From NCBI GenBank assembly GCA_009783315.1, contig WRHI01000008.1:1-45931 (forward strand): a DNA stretch of 45,931 nt, in the 5' to 3' direction. How positions within the stretch are numbered: position 1 is the stretch's first letter; each line of letters begins with the position of its first letter. The DNA is from Peptococcaceae bacterium. GTDB lineage: Bacteria > Bacillota > Desulfitobacteriia > Desulfitobacteriales > Syntrophobotulaceae. The notes below the pieces were generated by a model. It saw only the letters and a list, made by a program, of their open reading frames with translations. It was not told the origin of the DNA and did not search any database. This document shows, one piece after another, positions 40,116 to 45,931 of this stretch. The position numbers and the translations under genes are program-made.

Positions 40116-40143
40116 TTGACTTGAGAAGCGCATATGATATAAT
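40116..40143 (+). promoter_or_regulatory. Promoter with long leader before the 40331 gene
   Basis: TTGACT (40116-40121), 16 bases, TATAAT (40138-40143). The transcript would have a leader of about 180 bases that includes ATAACC-13-GGTTAT followed by a T-rich stretch (about 40217-40250), a possible terminator or regulatory structure. Confidence 0.65.
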
Positions 40144-40330
40144 GAAGCCAGACAGCCTTTCGTGGTTGTTTGTTTGTTATGCATCCGGCAAGGTTGTGTC
40201 AGGCATTATAGAGATAACCCCATCACTTGAGCGGTTATTATTTTATCATCAACGTGGCAACTGCATGTGCAAATATTAACAAAGCCGAAACATTTTGAGG
40301 GGAGAAGTATTTTTTGAGGGGGCCGACAGG

Positions 40331-41035
40331 ATGAAAAGGCTGTTCACCGTCAAAGCGCTTATGTGGTTTATTTTCCTTACTTTTATCGTAACAGCCATTT
40401 ATACGTTTATTAGAATTATTTTAGCGCCCGCAGTTGCGCCTAGTTCGGATATACAGGTCAGAGTCAAAGGCGATTATGTGCTTATGCTCGTTCAATGTAT
40501 CCTGGGCGTGTTTCTGATGTTGATTCCCGGATATTTGAGGCGTAGAGTCAATCTGAACATTCCGACACTTATGATGATTGCGTATGCGGTTTTTCTCTAT
40601 TGTGCGATTTTCTTGGGGGAGATGGGGTTTTATTATCGATTCAGCCACTGGGACTCCCTGCTGCATATATTCAGCGGCGTCGGTTTGGGGGCGCTGGGGT
40701 TTTCCCTTGTCAGCCTGCTTAACAAATCAGAGGCAGTTACGTTTTCCTTAAGCCCTTTTTTCGTGGCGTTATTCGCGTTTTGCTTTGCCGTGTCCCTCGG
40801 TGTTATATGGGAGATATATGAGTTTACGGTGGACTATTTTTTAAAAACAAATATGCAAAAATACGCCCTTGAACAGGGTGAGCAGCTTATAGGCCAGGCG
40901 GCGCTCATGGATACAATGAAAGATTTGATTGTTGACGCGATCGGCGGTTTTGTCATGTCGGTCATCGGGTACATGTCTCTCAAGCACAAAAAAGGATGGT
41001 TGGACCGATTGCGGATTAAGCGTCTGGAAAAGTAA
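40331..41035 (+). CDS. Polytopic membrane protein (YjdF/DUF2238-like)
   Basis: 234 residues with about six hydrophobic helices (LMWFIFLTFIVTAIYTFI, VLMLVQCILGVFLMLIPGY, LMMIAYAVFLYCAIFLGEM, FFVALFAFCFAVSLGVIW). The conserved polar motifs HWDSLLHIFSGVGLGALGF and WEIYEFTVDYF resemble the YjdF/DUF2238 family. The ATG at 40331 follows GAGGGGGCC; an upstream in-frame start at 40295 lacks a site. It ends convergently with the ModE-like gene, overlapping it by 20 bases. Function unknown. Confidence 0.78.
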   Translation: MKRLFTVKALMWFIFLTFIVTAIYTFIRIILAPAVAPSSDIQVRVKGDYVLMLVQCILGVFLMLIPGYLRRRVNLNIPTLMMIAYAVFLYCAIFLGEMGFYYRFSHWDSLLHIFSGVGLGALGFSLVSLLNKSEAVTFSLSPFFVALFAFCFAVSLGVIWEIYEFTVDYFLKTNMQKYALEQGEQLIGQAALMDTMKDLIVDAIGGFVMSVIGYMSLKHKKGWLDRLRIKRLEK

Positions 41036-41354
41036 ATTTTTCCTCTACGAGCTTTTTAGCGTAGGCAGAAACCTGAGCGTCTACTTCCTGATAGGTTGTG
41101 AGCACCTGTTTGCCCTTTTCGGTCAATCTCGTCATGCCGCGGTCATTCCCGCCTTTTTCCGAGACAACCAGGGGAAAGCCAAATTCTCTCTCCATAGAAC
41201 GCAGCATTTTCAGGGCCTTGGTATAGGACATTTTCATAGCTTCGGTTGCTTTCTTTATGGAAGTATAGTGTTCGATTTTCTCAAGGAGTTCCACAGAGCC
41301 CACTGAGAAAAAAGGGCGTGTCTTGCCGATTCTTAATCGTGTAACAACGAACAA
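41016..41354 (-). CDS. ModE-like winged-helix regulator
   Basis: 112 residues. LRIGKTRPFFSVGSVELLEK, IKKATEAMKMSYTKALKMLR and FPLVVSEKGGNDRGMTRLTE follow the N-terminal DNA-binding domain of ModE (LysR-like helix-turn-helix). The molybdate-binding Mop domains are absent, as in many Firmicute members. The start is TTG 41354, eight bases after GGAGG; a GTG at 41363 overlaps that site. Two CCGATATA...TATATCGG palindromes nearby are its likely targets. Confidence 0.82.
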   Translation of the reverse strand: MFVVTRLRIGKTRPFFSVGSVELLEKIEHYTSIKKATEAMKMSYTKALKMLRSMEREFGFPLVVSEKGGNDRGMTRLTEKGKQVLTTYQEVDAQVSAYAKKLVEEKFTFPDA

Positions 41355-41416
41355 GGCTATCACCTCCTAAGAAAAATATACCTGAGAACATCAAGAAAAA
41401 CAAGGGCAATCAGCTA

Positions 41417-41445
41417 TTGACATTAAATTATTGATGTGATATTGT
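41417..41445 (+). promoter_or_regulatory. Plus-strand promoter of the left molybdate-type module
   Basis: TTGACA (41417-41422), 17 bases, TATTGT (41440-41445). The ModE-type palindrome begins ten bases after the -10 box. Confidence 0.7.
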
Positions 41446-41455
41446 TAGGAATATA

Positions 41456-41481
41456 CCGATATATTGTACAGAGTATATCGG
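41456..41481. promoter_or_regulatory. ModE-like operator, left copy
   Basis: CCGATATA-10-TATATCGG. It resembles ModE boxes (TATA-rich palindromes with outer CG). The right copy at 41987-42012 matches it in inverted orientation, with TTGCCGCC-containing sequence following both. Confidence 0.65.
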
Positions 41482-41584
41482 AAGGGTTGCCGCCCAACTC
41501 CAGGTTCTTCGTTACTTCCCTAACGAGCTTTATGTCAGGTTTAGCTTCACCGGGAGAATCGACGACTTTGGCATGGCGTACGGG

Positions 41585-41629
41585 ATCCGGTCAGTAACAC
41601 CGAACCGTCTGAGGTTCTACTGACCGGAT
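41585..41629. repeat. Leader hairpin, left copy
   Basis: ATCCGGTCAGTA and TACTGACCGGAT form a 12-base stem, with an inner stem GAACC/GGTTC. The same outer stem recurs at 41859-41899. No gene is seen between 41482 and 41777. Confidence 0.7.
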
Positions 41630-41777
41630 TCCGTTATTACTGCCAAATACCCAACAATCCTTCTTTCCGGAACCATTCTGTCATCAACGGGCACAAACAA
41701 AGGCGGCAAAATGCATGGAAGTTAATACATATGGGTATGGCTATTCAATGAATAAAAATGAATGGCAAGGAGTTATT

Positions 41778-41822
41778 ATGATGAATTTGAGCGTGAGAAA
41801 CCAACTAAAGGGAAAGGTTGTA
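41778..41822 (+). pseudogene. Mop-domain (molybdopterin-binding) gene, N-terminal half
   Basis: AAGGAG at 41767-41772 precedes ATGATG, and the frame reads MMNLSVRNQLKGKVV, the typical start of a Mop/TOBE molybdate-binding protein, before losing similarity. The frame stays open to 41915 without family resemblance. The matching C-terminal half lies on the minus strand at 42240-42075. Confidence 0.6.
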
Positions 41823-41858
41823 TATAATTTCCAAGGAACGGCAAATCTTTACAAGGTG

Positions 41859-41899
41859 AATCCGGTCAGAATACCTTGCACGGTATTACTGACCGGATT
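41859..41899. repeat. Leader hairpin, right copy
   Basis: AATCCGGTCAG/CTGACCGGATT outer stem with AATACC/GGTATT inner stem. Shares the outer stem with 41585-41629. Between 41900 and 41986, CTCCCAAC/GTTGGGAG forms another stem enclosing a GC-rich region. Confidence 0.7.
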
Positions 41900-41986
41900 C
41901 TGTGTGCTATGCTGAAACCTTCGGGATTCTCCCAACGAAGCCCTCCCGGCAAACGGCAAAGGGGTTGGGAGATGGCGGCAATTCTC

Positions 41987-42012
41987 CCGATATACTCTGC
42001 TGCATATATCGG
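41987..42012. promoter_or_regulatory. ModE-like operator, right copy
   Basis: CCGATATA-10-TATATCGG. Read on the minus strand it lies 11 bases after the -10 box of the promoter at 42024-42052, mirroring the left copy. Confidence 0.65.
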
Positions 42013-42023
42013 AAGTCATTACC

Positions 42024-42052
42024 AAAGTATCATATCGATAACGAAATGTCAA
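42024..42052 (-). promoter_or_regulatory. Minus-strand promoter of the right molybdate-type module
   Basis: TTGACA (42047-42052) and a weak TACTTT (42024-42029) 17 bases later. It points left, towards the left module. No gene remains in its path before the ModE-like gene. Confidence 0.5.
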
Positions 42053-42074
42053 TAAGAAGATTCACGCCAACAAT

Positions 42075-43109
42075 CTAATCGGTACCGACCATTACAGTAG
42101 TGGCTTTTATGATTGCGTAAGCTTCTTTGCCCTCCTGAAGTCCCAATTCCCTGATCGCGTTCATGGTAATCGTAGAAGTTATTATGTTTCCGCCTCCGAT
42201 GTCGATTGTTACAACTCCATTGACAGTCACAGCGGCGCACTTTGGAAAACTCGCTCCAACCAGCATCCTAGAAACATGAGGAATGATCACGCCAATCCAC
42301 CCAATGATACCACAAACGCTTACGGTTGACACGGTCATGAAAGTAGCACATACAATAACAACAATTTTAGTCAGCTGAACATTGACGCCCAATGTTCTGG
42401 CGGATTCATCTCCCGCTGCCAGCGCGTTGATGGAATGCCTGAATAGATAAAGGATAACCAGCGATAAGGCCACTGGAATCAAGAGAAAATACACATCATC
42501 CTTACTTGCCCGGCCCAGACTCCCCATCAGCCAAAAAGTTATGGAGGGAAGAACGCTGTCTGTATCCGCTTTTATTTTGACAATGGACAGCAAGGCGTTG
42601 AACATCCCAGATACTGCTATTCCGGCCAGAATTAATGTTGTCATGGAAGAGCTTCGGAATTTATTGCCAACAAGAAATGCCAAACCCACTGCCAAAATGC
42701 CAAACGTGAACGCGGATGACTGAATCTGCCACCACGTACCTGCGAAGAGCATTGCAAGCGCCGCACCAAACCCCGCCCCCGAACTGACTCCGAGCAAATC
42801 CGGCGATGCCATCGGATTTTTAAACAATGTTTGGTAGGATACACCGGACAAAGAAAGAGCGCCCCCGGCCAGAATTGCTAAGACAATACGAGGAAGACGT
42901 ACATCAAAGATGACTCTTTGGAGAGTGTCTTCCCAATACGGCGCCGTATTGAGAATTGGGGACAATAGAATATCAATCAATTCTTTAATGGGAATACGAA
43001 ACCGTCCAACAGAAAACGAAAACAGGAAGAGTATGACCAGCAGAACAAGCAAAATGCCGAAAACAATTCGAAAGCGATTTTTTTCAGCATTTGGTGACAA
43101 CCTGTTCAC
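42075..43109 (-). CDS. Truncated FecCD-type ABC permease fused to a Mop C-terminal half
   Basis: 344 residues from GTG 43109 (start uncertain; TTG 43175 also possible). Residues 15-288 are a FecCD/BtuC-type permease: RLPRIVLAILAGGALSLSGV, FKNPMASPDLLGVSSGAGFG, TLILAGIAVSGMFNALLSI, and GIIGWIGVIIPHVSRMLVGA. The last two or so helices are missing after GASFPK (290). The final 50 residues (VTVNGVVTIDIGGGNIITST, ELGLQEGKEAYAIIKATTVM, VGTD) are the second half of a Mop domain, a cytoplasmic molybdate-binding fold. Such permeases can import molybdate or tungstate in some bacteria. No binding-protein or ATPase gene remains nearby. The fusion is in frame, but transport activity is doubtful. Confidence 0.85.
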   Translation of the reverse strand: MNRLSPNAEKNRFRIVFGILLVLLVILFLFSFSVGRFRIPIKELIDILLSPILNTAPYWEDTLQRVIFDVRLPRIVLAILAGGALSLSGVSYQTLFKNPMASPDLLGVSSGAGFGAALAMLFAGTWWQIQSSAFTFGILAVGLAFLVGNKFRSSSMTTLILAGIAVSGMFNALLSIVKIKADTDSVLPSITFWLMGSLGRASKDDVYFLLIPVALSLVILYLFRHSINALAAGDESARTLGVNVQLTKIVVIVCATFMTVSTVSVCGIIGWIGVIIPHVSRMLVGASFPKCAAVTVNGVVTIDIGGGNIITSTITMNAIRELGLQEGKEAYAIIKATTVMVGTD

Positions 43110-43156
43110 TTTCTCCGCACCACCGTTCTCTCCGCTGATTTCCCAAAGAAATGATG

Positions 43157-43187
43157 GGGCTGTTGAAATATTCAATTTCAGCAGCCC
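43157..43187. terminator. Hairpin upstream of the permease
   Basis: GGGCTGTTGAAAT and ATTTCAGCAGCCC pair, with one mismatch, around ATTCA. It may be a terminator or attenuator left from the lost upstream gene of the transporter operon; on the plus strand a T run follows closely. Confidence 0.5.
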
Positions 43188-43267
43188 TGCTATTTTTATA
43201 AAACTTAAAGAAGAGAAGTCAGGCCCATTTGAGAAAATTTCGGGATAATTCTCAAATAGAGTTTGTA

Positions 43268-43296
43268 TTGACGTTGTGCATACCTTGCATTATAAT
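43268..43296 (+). promoter_or_regulatory. Promoter of the RelB/YafQ-type operon
   Basis: TTGACG (43268-43273), 17 bases, TATAAT (43291-43296). The region just after it (TATACTAGTCAATA) contains a small palindrome and may be the autoregulatory operator. Confidence 0.8.
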
Positions 43297-43328
43297 GAAT
43301 ATACTAGTCAATAAAGGAGGGTGACACT

Positions 43329-43601
43329 ATGAATGAAAGCACTAATGTCAGCATTCGAATGGATGTCCAGTTAAAAAAGCAGGCGGAAGAGCTGTTTTCA
43401 GACTTGGGGTTAAATATGACAACTGCCATGACCATGTTCTTGCGTCAGGCTGTACGCAGACAGGGAATCCCCTTTGAGATATCCAGAGTTCCCAATGCTG
43501 AAACAATCGCAGCGATGAAAGAGGCGGAGAGCATTACCCATGATCCGAATGTAAAGGGCTATACTAATCTTGACGACTTGTTCAGAGATTTGAAGTCATG
43601 A
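43329..43601 (+). CDS. relB: RelB/DinJ family antitoxin
   Basis: 90 residues: VSIRMDVQLKKQAEELFSDL, GLNMTTAMTMFLRQAVRRQG and IPFEIS, the ribbon-helix-helix DNA-binding N-terminus of RelB/DinJ. The acidic C-terminal part wraps the toxin. AAAGGAGGG precedes the ATG. It overlaps the toxin gene by four bases (ATGA). Confidence 0.92.
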   Translation: MNESTNVSIRMDVQLKKQAEELFSDLGLNMTTAMTMFLRQAVRRQGIPFEISRVPNAETIAAMKEAESITHDPNVKGYTNLDDLFRDLKS

Positions 43602-43879
43602 TAATAAAATATACCGTTAAACTAACCACTCGGTTCCGCAAGGACTACAAATTGATGGAAAAGCGCAACTTGAATATGTCCCTGCTTGATGAAATTATCG
43701 CGAAGCTGGCACAGGGAATTTCGCTTCCCGCAAGCAATCGGGATCATTCACTGACTGGGGACTACTCAGGACATCGAGAATGTCATATTACCCCGGATTG
43801 GCTACTCATTTACCGTATTGAGGTTGATGTCCTCGTTCTTTCACTTACCCGAACTGGCAGTCACAGCGATCTGTTTTAA
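43598..43879 (+). CDS. yafQ: YafQ family mRNA interferase toxin
   Basis: 93 residues: TTRFRKDYKLMEKRNLNMSL, LPASNRDHSLTGDYSGHREC, HITPDWLLIYRI and LTRTGSHSDLF. The conserved His, Asp and C-terminal GSHSDLF are those of YafQ, which cuts mRNA on the ribosome. The system looks intact. Confidence 0.93.
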   Translation: MIIKYTVKLTTRFRKDYKLMEKRNLNMSLLDEIIAKLAQGISLPASNRDHSLTGDYSGHRECHITPDWLLIYRIEVDVLVLSLTRTGSHSDLF

Positions 43880-43890
43880 ATTCATTATTA

Positions 43891-44553
43891 TCATACCCCA
43901 TCATGAATCCCTATCAACTGTCTATATTTTTTTGCATTTTCGCAACATGGGTCTATTCCACTTGTTGAGTTTTGAATAAACGGAAGCACTTGCCAATCTT
44001 CATTTCCAGGAGCGCCAATGGCTATAAGTTTTTCAATATAATCACCGAAATTGTCGCCCAAAACATAACCATGTCCTTCTCCATCGTCATGGCTTAGATA
44101 AACAACACGTTTATCCCTGTTTGAATCATTCAAGTCAAACGCGATATGATCACCATTGGAAACAGACATAAAAGCCAATTTGTTATGCCATACTTTATCG
44201 TATTTATCGTCAGGATCTGAAAAGCAAGCTTCCACCCATCCTTTTCTGGATTCTTCGCTTTCCATCAAAATATCTAATGACCATGAAAATCCGGCAGAAA
44301 AAATCTGACTTAGTTCCTGGGGCAAAGCGAAATCATCTGGGAGAGATGCCGAAAAAACCAAGCTTTTTGTGTAGGTCATTAAACACTCTTTAAAACTCGG
44401 TGGGATTTCAATACAAAGACTTTTTTCTATCAACAAAATTTCTTCTTCTGTAGCTGTACAATCACTCCTTTGGAAACACACATCTCTAGTTAATTTTGAA
44501 TATACCTCATAAAGGTTTCGTATACTTATATCCCATTTTTTTATATCATACAT
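43891..44553 (-). CDS. SMI1/KNR4 (SUKH) family protein
   Basis: 220 residues. CTATEEEILLIEKSLCIEIP, PSFKECLMTY, then LAFMSVSNGDHIAFDL and VVYLSHDDGEGHGYVLGDNF with GDYIEKL are SUKH signatures. SUKH proteins are commonly immunity proteins against polymorphic contact-dependent toxins. AAGGAGG lies 15 bases before the ATG, somewhat far. No toxin gene is visible in the window. Confidence 0.85.
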   Translation of the reverse strand: MYDIKKWDISIRNLYEVYSKLTRDVCFQRSDCTATEEEILLIEKSLCIEIPPSFKECLMTYTKSLVFSASLPDDFALPQELSQIFSAGFSWSLDILMESEESRKGWVEACFSDPDDKYDKVWHNKLAFMSVSNGDHIAFDLNDSNRDKRVVYLSHDDGEGHGYVLGDNFGDYIEKLIAIGAPGNEDWQVLPFIQNSTSGIDPCCENAKKYRQLIGIHDGV

Positions 44554-44587
44554 AATCTACTGGTTATCCTCCTTATTCATCATTTTC

Positions 44588-44977
44588 CTATCTCCCCGAT
44601 AACGGAAAAACCGGGGGCTCTGTGACGATGAACCGACAGTTTGTGAAACTCTTTACTGACATCAAGAAACAGAAGTGAGAACTCCAAAAATCAGTAACCT
44701 CATTTCTTAAATCATCATCATCCAATGTTGCTTCTATGCTTTGAGCTTCGAATTCGTTCTCAGTAGCCTTGCCAAACATTTCGTGTGTTACAAACCATGC
44801 TGTTTCTTCTGGGTTAGCATAAACATTGAATCCGCATATCAAATCAATCAACTTATCCGGAATATTTTCCAACCGTTTTTTCTCATGCTCCGAAAATTTG
44901 ACATATAGGCTTTTATCACTATTTGGTTCTATTATCCATCCAGCCTGATTAAAAACAATTAATTCATCCTTTCTCAT
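44588..44977 (-). CDS. SUKH-like protein, probably C-terminally disrupted
   Basis: 129 residues. EHEKKRLENIPDKLIDLICG and EVTDFWSSHFCFLMSVKS resemble a divergent SUKH family, where FLMSVK is usually followed by a conserved aromatic strand and another 40-50 residues. Here the sequence turns into an unrelated tail (FTNCRFIVTEPPVFPLSGR), suggesting a frameshift or deletion. AAGGAG before the ATG is good. Next to the intact SUKH gene, it may be another immunity gene of an array. Confidence 0.55.
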   Translation of the reverse strand: MRKDELIVFNQAGWIIEPNSDKSLYVKFSEHEKKRLENIPDKLIDLICGFNVYANPEETAWFVTHEMFGKATENEFEAQSIEATLDDDDLRNEVTDFWSSHFCFLMSVKSFTNCRFIVTEPPVFPLSGR

Positions 44978-45324
44978 TCCCTTACTCCTTATTTATAATT
45001 GGGATTTGATTCTATCAATAATCCTCCTTCTTCGTGGTGAAGTTTAAGAAATATGCCCGTCCCGCGCACTCAAACGCCATATACCAGAATGTGATCCATT
45101 GCAGGTTCACAACGTTTCAGGTCAAACACTCCAATACTAGGGCATCAAGATCAACCCACGCCCTGTGCTGTCATCGTGCGCCACCGGAAGGACAGAATAT
45201 CCATTCCCTGTGATTTCCAATTGTAACAGGAACGGAGTAGAGATGGAACAGAACAGAGACGGGAACATAGTAGAAACGAAATGGTTCATGATACTTAATC
45301 TTGCCCATAAAATTAACCTAGGTT
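44978..45324. other. Intergenic, nothing recognised
   Basis: No frame here gives a credible protein. The DNA may contain fragments of older insertions, but I see no specific signature. Confidence 0.45.
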
Positions 45325-45564
45325 TCAGCTATGCGGACTACGATTAGAATAAGCTCGCCTTACATCATCGCTCGTAATATTGAAATTATCAATAAATAAG
45401 CTAGGCCAAGTAAAGTGAAGTTTAACATTCAAAAAACGGAGCCAGTTAGAAAATTGATTGAATGTTTTTTCATTATCTTTCGATAGCTCGAAATAACCGC
45501 CTCCAGTATGTGAGAGCTCAAGAGCATCAACCATTTTAACTGAAACTTCGCACATAAGAAACAA
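45325..45564 (-). pseudogene. Hypothetical protein fragment
   Basis: The last 70 or so codons read VDALELSHTGGGYFELSKDN, EKTFNQFSNWLRFLNVKLHF and TSDDVRRAYSNRS, which looks like real protein. Upstream sense-looking sequence lies in another frame (LIFQGSELVSYVRSFS) and no ribosome-binding site is seen, so this is probably the end of a frameshifted gene. Family not recognised. Confidence 0.35.
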
Positions 45565-45679
45565 GCTCTGATCCTTGAAAAATCAATACTCTGGGGTACA
45601 AGAAACGACGAGATCCTCAAGAATATGGTAAAATGTTAGTTGTCGACAAAACAAAACACCATTTTCAGGAGGATCCGTC

Positions 45680-45931
45680 ATGACAAGTATATCAGAGAAA
45701 GCCCGTGCCGAACAGTCAACAATTAAAAGTGTTTCGCACTTCTACAAGCAATACCAGCTGGGCAAGGCACTCAAAAACGCTGGTGCTTACAAACAAAAGG
45801 GTATTCCGGTTGCCGCGCTCATCCACTACCTGATAACCCTTGTCTACACCGGAAAAAGCATGTATCAGGACATGCGCAGCGCCAACCCGTTAGCACAGGG
45901 ATACAAAAAAGACGTCATATACAGGTTCTTG
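45680..45931 (+). mobile_element. Transposase N-terminus (IS4-like), cut by the window edge
   Basis: CAGGAGG then ATG at 45680; 84 codons are visible: SEKARAEQSTIKSVSHFYKQ, YQLGKALKNAGAYKQKGIPV, AALIHYLITLVYTGKSMYQD and KKDVIYRFL. This is the N-terminal helical domain of a DDE transposase of the IS4-like type found in Clostridia. The catalytic residues lie beyond the window. The left end of the element should lie between about 45600 and 45665 but its inverted repeat cannot be identified without the other end. Confidence 0.8.

Noticed and set aside
41490-41580. Minus-strand stretch VVDSPGEAKPDIKLVREV resembling a molybdopterin oxidoreductase
   Set aside because: It is only about 30 codons, lies within the regulated leader and has no start or continuation, so I treat it as chance or an unprovable relic.

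Overview
The window looks like chromosome from a low-to-moderate-GC Gram-positive anaerobe of the Clostridia type. This rests on strong AGGAGG ribosome-binding sites, sigma-A promoters with 17-base spacers, two PadR regulators, FeoAB iron uptake, a NapH-like membrane ferredoxin and a ModE-like regulator with Mop-domain DNA. The species is not identifiable from what I can see.

Layout. 1-860: gene remnants on the minus strand. 865-2216: PadR-controlled polyferredoxin operon. 2385-3529: minus-strand PadR/DUF2812/small membrane protein operon. 3873-6193: M23 peptidase cluster with a likely frameshift and a pair of paralogous hypothetical genes. 6195-14556: type I restriction-modification island (hsdM, a 91-residue protein, hsdS, a reverse transcriptase, hsdR), bounded by about 62-base direct repeats, holding the tail of a serine recombinase and lying beside tRNA-Ser(GGA). 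15291-17015: a PIN toxin-antitoxin pair followed by decayed genes (metallophosphoesterase, RelE-like toxin and its antitoxin). 17049-22603: housekeeping-type genes, including a lipid kinase, feoB/feoA and a cupin with Cys/Pro-rich repeats. 22889: tRNA-Pro(CGG). 23294-25856: WG-repeat lipoprotein, an ImmA/IrrE remnant, a Fic protein lacking its catalytic domain, and a hypothetical protein.

25912-34024 is the best-defined block: an eight-gene aromatic amino acid operon (aroF, tyrA, aroB, aroA, aroC, pheA, aroE-aroK fusion, aroQ). It carries every shikimate-pathway enzyme from DAHP to chorismate, plus the branches to Phe and Tyr. It is preceded by a promoter, a 39-residue Tyr-rich leader peptide and an intrinsic terminator, so classic attenuation by charged tRNA-Tyr (perhaps also Phe) is likely. 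The pheA product lacks the middle of its prephenate dehydratase domain.

34182-41035 holds membrane and regulatory genes (QY-rich zinc-ribbon protein, DUF4153, DUF2207, TetR, zinc ribbon, membrane protein) and a large palindromic element. 41016-43109 is a rearranged molybdate-type locus: a ModE-like regulator, two promoter/operator/leader modules facing each other, and a mop gene split into two halves on opposite strands, one half fused to a truncated FecCD permease. 43329-45564 holds a RelB/YafQ-type toxin-antitoxin pair, SMI1/KNR4-like genes and fragments. A transposase runs off the right edge.

A recurring theme is partial gene loss. Several proteins (Fic, PheA, permease-Mop) keep an open reading frame across an internal deletion or fusion, and others are frameshifted. 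The most interesting candidate system is the hsd operon with an embedded non-retron-type reverse transcriptase.
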